Positions 25,045 to 32,079 of a stretch of 32,079 nucleotides of DNA are shown piece after piece. The number at the start of each line of letters is the position of its first letter. Position 1 is the stretch's first letter. Both the position numbers and the translations under genes were made by a program. A model generated the notes under the pieces. That model was not told the origin of the DNA. It searched no databases and saw only the letters and a program-made list of their open reading frames with translations. This stretch comes from an uncultured Lachnospiraceae bacterium (GTDB lineage Bacteria > Bacillota > Clostridia > Lachnospirales > Lachnospiraceae). Location of the stretch: the NCBI GenBank assembly GCA_947176965.1, contig CAMWSU010000024.1, forward strand, positions 1-32,079, written 5' to 3'.

Positions 25045-26118
25045 CTAAAACAGCCATGTATGATACGGTAAGAGCTTTACCAGCTCGCCATACGCCTTAT
25101 ACAAAAACGCCGCAAAATAAACTGCGCCGAATGCCGCCACCCCGATCACGGCAATCCGCCGTTTCTTTTTGTCCGGAATCTTTAACGCGACCCCCGGCAA
25201 AAGAAAAACCTGCGTGACCGTCATATATGTCCCGATCCGCGACACCTCCGGCAAAAAAGAACCGCACAGATAGAGCAGAAGCGCCGCAGCATTTAACCGA
25301 AAATAAAATAATAACTGCCTGTCTTCCCGTATTGTATCCCGATAGGCGATCAGACAAAACAACAGCACCAGCAGACATCTTGCAATATTGATATAGGAAG
25401 TGCCACCCTCAAGATACATCGTATTGCGGTATGTCGGATACAAATATAAGATCACCTTCAGGTAAACATCCCCAAACACGAACCCGCTCGCCGCAAATAC
25501 CGTAAGCAGCGCCGCCTGCCATATCTTCCAGCGGCAGTCCGCCAGCAGATAGACCGGCAGTACGATCAATGCGGACTTGTGTATGAGCGCGCCGAGCAGC
25601 ACCATGAGGACAAACTTGGCATAGCTTTTGCGGAACAGGTATGGAATCGCACAGAGCGCAAACGCGATCGCCACATAATAACGCACGGTATTTAATGACT
25701 GATAGTAATATCCGAACGCCATGAACAGATAGAAGCTGAATACGAAGCTGCTGCTCAGGGTATACAACGCCTTCAGTGTAAAAAACACCGTGATAAAGGC
25801 AAAAAACGCAAACAAAAACAGATAATTGTCCTTTCCGAACAAGGTCTGTAAGCACTTGACAAGCACATTAAAGCCGCGCTCCGTCGGCACGACATATCCG
25901 TACCAGATATTATAAAAATGCTCCTCATAGCGCCCGTAATCGTTGCCGACATAGTAACGCGCCGCGGAAACCGCAGACAGGAGCAGAAAAATAGCGCACA
26001 GACTGATGCGGTTTACGAACATCTGCCTGCTCATTCCCCTCACCGGCAGCGTCTCCTGCTTGATGACAAGAAGCGCGGCTAATGTTGTGACTAATAATAA
26101 CGCGATGTATACGATCAC
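25045..26118 (-). CDS. EpsG-family glycan polymerase (Wzy-like)
   Basis: This polytopic membrane protein of about 357 residues has around ten segments. The early loop AARYYVGNDYGRYEEHFYN followed by PTERGFNVLVKCLQ is diagnostic of the EpsG family, whose members polymerise lipid-linked repeat units in exopolysaccharide clusters of Gram-positives. The start is GTG at 26118, overlapping the upstream stop as GTGA and preceded by GGGAGG eight bases away; the frame is open for 39 more codons upstream but those lie inside the preceding gene. It neighbours the Wzz-like chain-length gene, which supports regulated polymerisation. A second polymerase/ligase-family protein is at 1463-4081. Confidence 0.88.
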   Translation of the reverse strand: MIVYIALLLVTTLAALLVIKQETLPVRGMSRQMFVNRISLCAIFLLLSAVSAARYYVGNDYGRYEEHFYNIWYGYVVPTERGFNVLVKCLQTLFGKDNYLFLFAFFAFITVFFTLKALYTLSSSFVFSFYLFMAFGYYYQSLNTVRYYVAIAFALCAIPYLFRKSYAKFVLMVLLGALIHKSALIVLPVYLLADCRWKIWQAALLTVFAASGFVFGDVYLKVILYLYPTYRNTMYLEGGTSYINIARCLLVLLFCLIAYRDTIREDRQLLFYFRLNAAALLLYLCGSFLPEVSRIGTYMTVTQVFLLPGVALKIPDKKKRRIAVIGVAAFGAVYFAAFLYKAYGELVKLLPYHTWLF

Positions 26119-26894
26119 CCTGCCGCCTCCCGCATTCCCTGCTTCATCAGTGCATACGCTTTTTTCACGGAAATCTCCGTACACATTTTCGCTTTGTTTT
26201 TTAACAGAAAACGCAGCGCCAGCGGCTTCTTCCAAAAGCCGTATAAATAATAATACAGTACCCCTCTGTCAAAAAAGAACTTCTCATTATAGCCGTGAAA
26301 CCATGTGGACGGCCGAGGGATCTCCTCCCCGATCGTCACCGGCACCTTATAGACCTTTAAGCCTTTCCTGATGCAGTCTCGGATAAAAAGACTGTCCTCG
26401 CCGTTGCTGTATTTTGCGCCGCCGCCGAACAACAGCGAAAACGTGATATTTTTTTGATGCAGCTTCGCTGTCCGGACGGCAAAGCTGTATGCGGGATACC
26501 GCCCGCAGTTGTGCTGACCGACCCTGCCGAAGCTGTCAATGTGGTAAGTGCGCCGCTCCTCGCAGACATCCACGTTAAACAACAGCATGTCCGCCGCCGG
26601 ATATTTCTCAAACGCAGCAAGTATTTTCTGCTCATAGCCTTCCGCATATACAATATCCTCATCCGAAAAGACACTGATGTCCCGGTCGGCGCGCAGCAGC
26701 GCGTTGTTGCGGCTTAGCCCCACGCCTTTCTCCTGAAAGCGGTAGGCGCGGATCGTATGACCGTCCTGCCCCCACTCCTCGTAGCCGTTTTCACCACATT
26801 GGATGATGACAATCGCATCCGAGGTAATATGCATTTGCCGCGCTAACTCCCGCGGTTCTTTATTCACCGCAGATACAAGCAGTTGTAAGGTCAT
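26115..26894 (-). CDS. Glycosyltransferase family A protein (GT2-like)
   Basis: This is a 259-residue GT-A-like protein. TLQLLVSAVNKEPRELARQM and AIVIIQCGENGYEEW replace the usual nucleotide-binding DDxS segment; GVGLSRNNALLRA and FSDEDIVYAEGYEQKIL near 95 hold the acidic residues expected to bind metal and donor. GGGAKYSNGEDSLFIRDCIR near 165 resembles the acceptor-side ED motif. This subgroup is common in clostridial and streptococcal polysaccharide clusters, though it is poorly characterised. It overlaps Wzz upstream (ATGA) and the polymerase downstream (GTGA), so all three are translationally coupled. Function as a sugar transferase is likely; donor and linkage are unknown. Confidence 0.75.
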   Translation of the reverse strand: MTLQLLVSAVNKEPRELARQMHITSDAIVIIQCGENGYEEWGQDGHTIRAYRFQEKGVGLSRNNALLRADRDISVFSDEDIVYAEGYEQKILAAFEKYPAADMLLFNVDVCEERRTYHIDSFGRVGQHNCGRYPAYSFAVRTAKLHQKNITFSLLFGGGAKYSNGEDSLFIRDCIRKGLKVYKVPVTIGEEIPRPSTWFHGYNEKFFFDRGVLYYYLYGFWKKPLALRFLLKNKAKMCTEISVKKAYALMKQGMREAAG

Positions 26895-27868
26895 GCATTT
26901 ACTCCCTTCCGATGGCTATAGTACAGTCTGACAAGACGCTCGTCAGCCTCCGTGATCTTCGCATAAACGACCGGGCAGCCCTGCAATTTCAGATTATGGA
27001 ACACGCGCGGCAGCCGTTTGCTGTTCGCCCTTCCCTGCGGAACCGCGAGGATCACGCCGCCTTTCTCCCGAATATCGTCATAGATCTTCTTATCGGCATC
27101 CAAGAGCTCCTGCATGGACAAAACCGGATACGCCCTGCCCCCGCAGAGCCGCTCCCCGTTCTGCGCGAGCTCTTCACTGAGCTTCTGATCCCTGCCTTCG
27201 ATTCCTGCGCAGGGAACCCCGAAACGTTCTTCCAATTCCTGCGGCAGATAAACCGCATCCTGCACGGCAAAGAGCAGCAGCAGCACAAGAATCGCCGTCA
27301 GCGCAAATGCCGCGGCTCCCGTCGCCGCCGCGCGCAGCATGTGATCAGCGACCTCTTCCAGCTCGGCATCCTCTGAACGTATCACTTCAATGTGATCCAG
27401 CTTTTCCCCGTCCTCCGCATAATGAACGACCGCCTGCTCGATGACCCGCTGAAGCAGCCGGACCTCCTCCGCTTCCCCTGCCTTCACCGTCGTTGTGAGA
27501 ACGCGGACGTCGGATAAAATCTCTGCCTCGACGCAATCGTCCACATAGCTTCTCTCATACCCTTCCGGAAGCAGCCCCATCGCATAGCCGAGGATGAGAT
27601 CGGAGGAGAGTAAGTCGTTCCATGTATAGCCGTTATAATAATAATCAAAAAATGTTTTATCCTCTATTTCTTCAAAGGTGATATAATATTGGCTCCTCGC
27701 CTCATATTCACGCCGACCGAGCGCCCGCGAATGCCAGACGCCGTACAGTGCGCCGCATAAAAGAGCCCCTGCCAGTGCCGATATAATAACGATCGGTATT
27801 TTTTTTAGCAGTAACAGGAGAACGAGCTTCAGATCAACGCCCTCACGTTCCAATTCCCGCTGATTCAT
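26891..27868 (-). CDS. Wzz-like chain-length/capsule regulator with extra C-terminal cytosolic domain
   Basis: This protein of 325 residues has membrane segments at about 17-42 and 180-202, enclosing an outside domain of ~135 residues, the layout of Wzz/CpsC polysaccharide co-polymerases. Residues 203-325 are cytosolic: LPQELEERFGVPCAGI resembles the link to a BY-kinase, and GGVILAVPQG (270-279) with GCPVVYAKITEAD looks like the end of a kinase fold, but no Walker A is present, so it may be a degenerate, non-catalytic kinase-like tail. Start ATG at 27868 follows GAAGGGAG; an open frame runs 45 codons further into the upstream gene. Known relatives set glycan length together with a Wzy. No separate tyrosine kinase or phosphatase is in the window. 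Confidence 0.8.
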   Translation of the reverse strand: MNQRELEREGVDLKLVLLLLLKKIPIVIISALAGALLCGALYGVWHSRALGRREYEARSQYYITFEEIEDKTFFDYYYNGYTWNDLLSSDLILGYAMGLLPEGYERSYVDDCVEAEILSDVRVLTTTVKAGEAEEVRLLQRVIEQAVVHYAEDGEKLDHIEVIRSEDAELEEVADHMLRAAATGAAAFALTAILVLLLLFAVQDAVYLPQELEERFGVPCAGIEGRDQKLSEELAQNGERLCGGRAYPVLSMQELLDADKKIYDDIREKGGVILAVPQGRANSKRLPRVFHNLKLQGCPVVYAKITEADERLVRLYYSHRKGVNA

Positions 27869-27885
27869 TCCGATGCTGCTCCCTT

Positions 27886-29271
27886 CTACTTTTCCTTGGC
27901 GGAATCCTTCATTGCCGTCGTCTGCCCCTCGTCGATGCCCTCTGTGCTCTCCGGCACAAACAGGATCTTCAACGTAAGGAGCATGAGTTTCACGTCCATC
28001 CACACCGTATAATTTTCGATATATGTTAAATCCAGTTTTAATTTATCGTATGGTGTTGTATTATATTTTCCGTACACCTGCGCATAACCCGCAAGTCCTG
28101 CCTTCACCTTCATGCGATAGACGAACTCCGGCATCTCTTTCTTATACTGTTCAATGATCTCCGGTCTTTCCGGGCGCGGACCGATGAAAGACATATCGCC
28201 CTTGAGAATATTGATGAGCTGTGGCAGTTCATCCAGACGAACCTTTCGTATAAATTTGCCAACAGGCGTTATCCTATCGTCGTTCTTAGAGGAAAGGCGT
28301 GCAACACCATCTTTTTCCGCGTCCACCCGCATGCTGCGGAACTTCAAAATAGAAAACGGTCTCTCCCCCCGCGTACAACGAATCTGCTTATACAGAACAG
28401 GTCCTCCGTCATAAAGCTTGACCGCAAGCGCCGTAAGAAGCATAAACGGCGAGGCAAGTACCAGAAGCAGCAAAGAGCAGACCAGATCGATACTGCGTTT
28501 GACAAAACGCTGCTCCACAGTCAGCTCGTACTCCCTGATCAGGAAAATGGGCGTGTCAAAAAGATTCATCTGCTCCGCCCCCTTGACAAGTACGTCCGTG
28601 ATCTTCGGCATAAAATAGATCCTGACGGAATGCGCATAACAATATTTCATCAGCCCGTTGCGTGTTTTTGCCGGAAGGTCCCACAGTACGACCGCATCAA
28701 AGTTACCCGAAACAGCCTTTTCGCGTACCGCGTCCAGCCCATCCGAAATGCCGATGGTCTCTTTGATTTGGTATTTATCCTTGCGCGACTGAAATTTTCC
28801 CATAATATCCGCCACATCCCGTTCTCCGTAAATGAGCAGCAGCTTTCTCGGCGGATACAGCCTATGATAGAACCGGTTGCAGAGAAACGTCCAGCCTCCC
28901 GCAATGACAAGCTGCAGCAGCGTCATTTCGATCATAGGCGGCACTGCGACAAGCCAGTTCGCCATCAGCGAAACCTGAAAATAGGTAATGATATTGACAG
29001 CAAGCAAGGAAAAAATCTGGGAAAAGAACACATCCGTCCCCTTCAGATAACCGACCTTCGTACCGCCGTAGGTCGTGCTGAAAAACAACAGCAGCACAAA
29101 ATAAATGAGCAGTACAAGCACATGTCCGCGGAAATAGAATTTCAGGCGCAGACGCACGGGAGTATAATACACATAAAACCATGTATAGGCATACACTGCC
29201 GTCATCAGTGCCAGTCCGATCAGGGACAGTCCCAATATGATTAACCGTTTTGCCGACTCAAACTTTTTCAC
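27886..29271 (-). CDS. Initiating polyprenyl phosphosugar transferase (PHPT; WbaP/CpsE-like)
   Basis: This 461-residue protein has about four N-terminal membrane segments (12-135), a Rossmann-like middle domain (about 143-235) and the bacterial sugar transferase domain from about 258. Catalytic and conserved stretches include SILKFRSM (307-314), RLDELPQL (345-352, the Asp-Glu pair), IGPRPERPE (363-371) and KAGLAGYAQV (390-399). It transfers a phosphosugar from UDP-sugar to undecaprenyl phosphate, the first committed step of repeat-unit assembly. The start is GTG at 29271 with CGGAGG just upstream. The sugar used could be galactose, glucose or an amino-deoxysugar made via the CapD/PglF-like enzyme at the left edge. 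Confidence 0.92.
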   Translation of the reverse strand: MKKFESAKRLIILGLSLIGLALMTAVYAYTWFYVYYTPVRLRLKFYFRGHVLVLLIYFVLLLFFSTTYGGTKVGYLKGTDVFFSQIFSLLAVNIITYFQVSLMANWLVAVPPMIEMTLLQLVIAGGWTFLCNRFYHRLYPPRKLLLIYGERDVADIMGKFQSRKDKYQIKETIGISDGLDAVREKAVSGNFDAVVLWDLPAKTRNGLMKYCYAHSVRIYFMPKITDVLVKGAEQMNLFDTPIFLIREYELTVEQRFVKRSIDLVCSLLLLVLASPFMLLTALAVKLYDGGPVLYKQIRCTRGERPFSILKFRSMRVDAEKDGVARLSSKNDDRITPVGKFIRKVRLDELPQLINILKGDMSFIGPRPERPEIIEQYKKEMPEFVYRMKVKAGLAGYAQVYGKYNTTPYDKLKLDLTYIENYTVWMDVKLMLLTLKILFVPESTEGIDEGQTTAMKDSAKEK

Positions 29272-29331
29272 TAAGCCTCCGAACCTTTCCGTTTTTATCT
29301 TTAGGGAAACGTTGATGAAATCAGCACTTCC

Positions 29332-30108
29332 TTAGATACGCCTCAGCGTTGCGCGGACAGCCCATCCGCAAAAATAACGTGCACTGCGAAACACAGAAAA
29401 CCCCTCCTGTCTCCGGTACAGCGCCCAAATGCGTTTGATTGCCTCCCACTTATTGGAGGACAGCGATCTTGCCGGACGGCGGTAGATGGTTGTCACATCA
29501 TCCATTCCGTACGCTGTATGTCCGTTTCTTAGAATGCGCCACCACGCGGCGGTATCCTCGCTTTTCACCTCGGGCATTTTCACCAATTCTTTCGGAATCC
29601 GTTCCAGATCAAACAGCACCGTGGATGTAAAAATGACCGTGCGCGACAATGCCTGCCGATAGCGCAGCGTTTCCGGTACATGTACGATCTTTCCCGTCCC
29701 TTTCGCATCAGCGTCGCCGAACTCATAAGCGGTAAACACAAATCCTGCCTGCTTCTCTTTTAAGAATGCAAGCTCTTTCAACAGCTTGTCCGGAAACCAT
29801 ACGTCGTCCGCGTCCAGATAGGCAAGATACCTCCCATTCGCCGCGTCCACGCCGGTATTTCTCGCCCGCGCCGCTCCGCCGTTTTCTTTTTGACGGATCA
29901 GACGGATCCGTGGATCGGCATGTGTGTGCAGATATTCCTCTATCACGGCTGCGCTGTCATCTTCTGACGCATCCTCCACCAGGATCAGCTCCCAGTCCGT
30001 ATAGGTCTGCGCCCGCACCATGGCAAGTGTCTGCACAATATAATCCGCCGCCTGATACACCGGAACGACAATACTGATCTGTTCTTTTACATGCTGTAAT
30101 GATTCCAT
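29332..30108 (-). CDS. GT2 family glycosyltransferase
   Basis: This 258-residue GT-A enzyme shows ISIVVPVYQAADYIVQTL near residue 11, LVEDASEDDSAAVI near 42, NGGAARARNTGVDAANGRY near 75 and YLDADDVWFPDKLLKEL near 95, together the donor and metal binding set of this family. The C-terminal part has TIYRRPARSLSSNKW and ends without a membrane helix. GGAGG lies ten bases before the ATG. It lies between a GtrB-like gene (27 bases upstream) and the initiating transferase (60 bases downstream), so it may add an early sugar of the repeat. Specificity is unknown. Confidence 0.88.
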   Translation of the reverse strand: MESLQHVKEQISIVVPVYQAADYIVQTLAMVRAQTYTDWELILVEDASEDDSAAVIEEYLHTHADPRIRLIRQKENGGAARARNTGVDAANGRYLAYLDADDVWFPDKLLKELAFLKEKQAGFVFTAYEFGDADAKGTGKIVHVPETLRYRQALSRTVIFTSTVLFDLERIPKELVKMPEVKSEDTAAWWRILRNGHTAYGMDDVTTIYRRPARSLSSNKWEAIKRIWALYRRQEGFSVFRSARYFCGWAVRATLRRI

Positions 30109-30135
30109 TGTACGACGTCCTCCGCGGCATCGGTC

Positions 30136-31065
30136 TTAAAGTTCCTCTTTCACCAGATAGATCGGGCGCCTCTTGACCTCCATATAGGTCTTGCTTAAGT
30201 ATTGACCGACAATACCGATACATAACAGCTGTACGCCCCCAAGCAGCGAAATAATGCAGACCATGGACGGCCAGCCCGACGTCGGATCACCGAAGATCAG
30301 CGTCCGTACCACCGTAACGATGATGAGCACCACCGCCAAAAAGCAGAACAGCACGCCCAATACCGAAGCGATCGCGAGCGGCGCCGTGGAAAATGCCATG
30401 ATCCCCTCAAGAGAATAGATGAACAGCTTCCAAAACGACCACTTTGTTTCGCCTTTGGCGCGCTCGATATTCTCATATTCCAGCCATTTTGTCTGAAAGC
30501 CTACCCAGCCGAATATCCCCTTGGTAAACCGATTATATTCCTGCATGGACAGAATCGCATCCACCACCTGCCTCGTCATCAGGCGGTAGTCCCGCGCGCC
30601 ATCCACGATCTCCGTCTTGCTGATCTTGCGCATCAGACGGTAGAACATCCTTGCAAAAAAAGAACGGATCGGCGGCTCTCCTTTTCTGCTGACCCGCCTT
30701 GTCGCCACCGCGTCATATCCCTGCTCCAGATAAGAATACATCTCCGGCAGCAGCGCGGGCGGATCCTGTAAATCCGCATCCATCAAAACCGCAAAATCTC
30801 CTTTTGCCTTGGACAGTCCCGCATAAATTCCGGCTTCTTTTCCGAAATTACGCGAAAAAGAGACAAGGTGCACCCGCTCATCCTGTTCATGCAGCTTGCG
30901 CACCTCTGCTACCGTACGATCCTTAGAGCCGTCATCCACATATATGATTTCCAATTCCACATCCTTATCATGGAAAAACGCTTCCTGCTTTTTCAGCTCC
31001 TCATAGAAATAGGGAACGTTCTCCTCCTCGTTGTAACATGGAACGATCACACTTAACAGCTTCAT
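30136..31065 (-). CDS. GT2 polyprenyl-phosphate glycosyltransferase, GtrB-like (YfdH/CsbB type)
   Basis: This 309-residue protein has an N-terminal GT-A domain: LSVIVPCYNEEENVPYFYEE, YVDDGSKDRTVAEV near 43, SFSRNFGKEAGIYAGL near 73 and LMDADLQDPP near 93. RDYRLMTRQVVDAI near 160 and two C-terminal membrane helices (about 232-255 and 268-292) match GtrB and DPM-like enzymes, which make undecaprenyl-phosphate-sugar in the inner leaflet. Partners are GtrII or GT-C proteins such as those at 16878-18392 and 31203-32078. GGGAGG six bases before the ATG decides the start. A promoter candidate and hairpins precede it. Confidence 0.9.
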   Translation of the reverse strand: MKLLSVIVPCYNEEENVPYFYEELKKQEAFFHDKDVELEIIYVDDGSKDRTVAEVRKLHEQDERVHLVSFSRNFGKEAGIYAGLSKAKGDFAVLMDADLQDPPALLPEMYSYLEQGYDAVATRRVSRKGEPPIRSFFARMFYRLMRKISKTEIVDGARDYRLMTRQVVDAILSMQEYNRFTKGIFGWVGFQTKWLEYENIERAKGETKWSFWKLFIYSLEGIMAFSTAPLAIASVLGVLFCFLAVVLIIVTVVRTLIFGDPTSGWPSMVCIISLLGGVQLLCIGIVGQYLSKTYMEVKRRPIYLVKEEL

Positions 31066-31120
31066 TGTCTGCCTCCCGCTGCGTACGCTTGTTTTTCCCT
31101 TGTTTTCAACCTCGCAAACC

Positions 31121-31158
31121 CGCGCTTACGCGCTCTATGTCTGACTAACGTCAGACAT
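31121..31158. repeat. Two short palindromes before the GtrB-like gene
   Basis: 31137-31158 has 9-base perfect arms around TAAC, and 31121-31132 has short CGCG arms around CTTA. Both lie between the candidate promoter at 31170-31198 and the GtrB-like start, so they would be in the 5' leader RNA. Arm length and loop size resemble the palindromes near 20.2 and 24.0 kb. Confidence 0.6.
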
Positions 31159-31169
31159 TTGCACCTACT

Positions 31170-31198
31170 ATAATACCATATTTTCCCATTATCGTAAA
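31170..31198 (-). promoter_or_regulatory. Candidate promoter upstream of the GtrB-like gene
   Basis: On the minus strand, TTTACG (31198-31193) and TATTAT (31175-31170) are 17 bases apart in an AT-rich stretch, with TGG before the -10 box. This is the best promoter match I see. It could start the transcript that covers the rest of the window, although an upstream promoter beyond the edge is also possible. Confidence 0.45.
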
Positions 31199-31202
31199 CC
31201 GC

Positions 31203-32078
31203 TTACCGCACGTAAACAAATAAGCTCTCCGATTCATAGACGCAGGAAAGCCCCCGATTGTCTAAAAAAGATGCACCGATCGGCTCTTTTAAGACGATCA
31301 GGTTACAGCCATACGCAAGCGCAAGCTCCGCCGCCTCCTCCGCCAAAAACGGTTCCGCCTCCATGGACAGACAGAGGCGAACCTGTTCCTCACCGTACCC
31401 GTCGCGCACATAAAAAAGCGCATTCGTCTGCCACAGATTTCTTCCATAGGCAAGAAGAATATCCGCATCATAACGCCTGACCATTTCCATCATGCCCTTT
31501 GGCGCGACCAACAGTGCCACCTGGCCGTTCTCCTTCATCCTTTCCGCCTCGGACAAAACCGCATCAAAAGCTCCACGCTCCGCATCATCCCACTGTGCGC
31601 TCCGTTTTTCGGTCCCGCCTGCATCGTCAAACGGAAACACCGTTCCTGCAAGTGCCAAAGCCGCCGCAAGAAAAAGCGCGACCAGATGAGCATGCCGTTT
31701 CTGATTCTCCCAAATATCCGCCGCCGCATAAGCGATCACCGGAAGTACCGGAACCGTCAGCGCTGCATACACATAGCGGTAAAGGTTTCCCGATACTTTT
31801 TCAAATAATGCCGCTGTCAGTGGATTCATAAAAACCAAAAACCACACAAACAACACAATGAGCTTCCGCCATGGTTGGCTCCCGTGTTCTTTCGCCGGTG
31901 CTTCATTTCCTGCGGAGTCATTATTTTCCGCATTCACGTCCGCATTCACGCATGCCTTCCGCGCGGCGATCTTTGTCCCCGCCAGATAGACCACTGCCGC
32001 AAATGCAAGCGCCCAATACGCGCCGCTCCGCGTCTCTGCCCGGAAAAAGGTGAGCAGGTTCTCCCAACATTCACGCAT
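31203..32078 (-). CDS. Membrane protein with C-terminal soluble domain (start uncertain at window edge)
   Basis: I see 291 residues up to an ATG one base inside the window edge, so the gene may continue outside. There is a hydrophobic segment at about 20-37, three more between about 70 and 155, and a soluble C-terminal domain of about 130 residues with LLVAPKGMMEMVRRYDADIL and CNLIVLKEPIGASFLDNRG. No catalytic motif of a known family is visible. Layout and neighbour (a GtrB-like donor enzyme next downstream) suggest the tail half of a GT-C-like membrane glycosyltransferase or a cluster-associated membrane protein, similar in style to the protein at 5576-7492, but this is inference. Confidence 0.6.
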   Translation of the reverse strand: MRECWENLLTFFRAETRSGAYWALAFAAVVYLAGTKIAARKACVNADVNAENNDSAGNEAPAKEHGSQPWRKLIVLFVWFLVFMNPLTAALFEKVSGNLYRYVYAALTVPVLPVIAYAAADIWENQKRHAHLVALFLAAALALAGTVFPFDDAGGTEKRSAQWDDAERGAFDAVLSEAERMKENGQVALLVAPKGMMEMVRRYDADILLAYGRNLWQTNALFYVRDGYGEEQVRLCLSMEAEPFLAEEAAELALAYGCNLIVLKEPIGASFLDNRGLSCVYESESLFVYVR

Positions 32079-32079
32079 C

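Noticed and set aside
25045-26235. Longer EpsG-like protein starting inside the preceding gene
   Set aside because: The extra 39 codons overlap the upstream gene in another frame, whereas GTG at 26118 has a strong ribosome site and a GTGA overlap.
26891-28003. Longer Wzz-like protein with 45 more N-terminal residues
   Set aside because: The extension overlaps the initiating transferase gene; ATG at 27868 has a good ribosome site and the family's normal N-terminus.

Overview
The window carries a single co-oriented surface-glycan cluster. All 25 genes I accept lie on the minus strand, so transcription runs from the right end to the left. Strong AGGAGG-type ribosome sites, ATGA/GTGA stop-start overlaps, an EpsG-family polymerase, a GtrB/GtrII-type membrane glycosylation set and short spacers point to a low-to-mid GC Gram-positive, most likely a clostridial (Lachnospiraceae-like) bacterium. 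That placement is inference from protein style; no rRNA or housekeeping marker is present. The cluster runs off both ends: the rightmost membrane protein touches the window edge and the leftmost CapD/PglF-like dehydratase lacks its C-terminus.

Right part (about 32.1 to 18.4 kb, upstream): an incomplete membrane protein, a GtrB-like polyprenyl-phosphate glycosyltransferase, a GT2 enzyme, the initiating polyprenyl phosphosugar transferase, a Wzz-like chain-length protein, a GT-A enzyme, the EpsG-like polymerase, another GT2, a GT4, a GT4 fused to a domain with the three bacterial sialyltransferase motifs, and an MsbA/PglK-type ABC half-transporter. No Wzx flippase is visible, so the ABC protein is the natural candidate for flipping the lipid-linked glycan.

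Middle part (18.4 to 8.7 kb): a GtrII-type membrane glucosyltransferase, a GT2 and an acyltransferase-3 protein, then a complete pseudaminic acid set in the order pseB, pseC, pseF, pseI, pseH-pseG (the last two fused). It makes CMP-pseudaminate from UDP-GlcNAc. The sialyltransferase-motif domain upstream is the best candidate for adding that sugar to the glycan.

Left part (8.7 to 1 kb): a WecE/RffA-type sugar aminotransferase, a GT-C-like membrane protein, a GNAT acetyltransferase, a second GtrB/ArnC-like transferase, a large O-antigen-ligase-family protein and the CapD/PglF-like 4,6-dehydratase. Together these would make a second amino-deoxysugar, attach membrane-side branches, and polymerise or transfer the finished glycan.

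No stretch longer than 300 bases lacks a gene. The gaps at 13303-13569, 14578-14722, 20140-20284, 24006-24129 and 31066-31202 hold candidate promoters and a striking set of short perfect palindromes, the densest at 20178-20342, where the palindrome also encodes the C-terminal tail of the fused glycosyltransferase.
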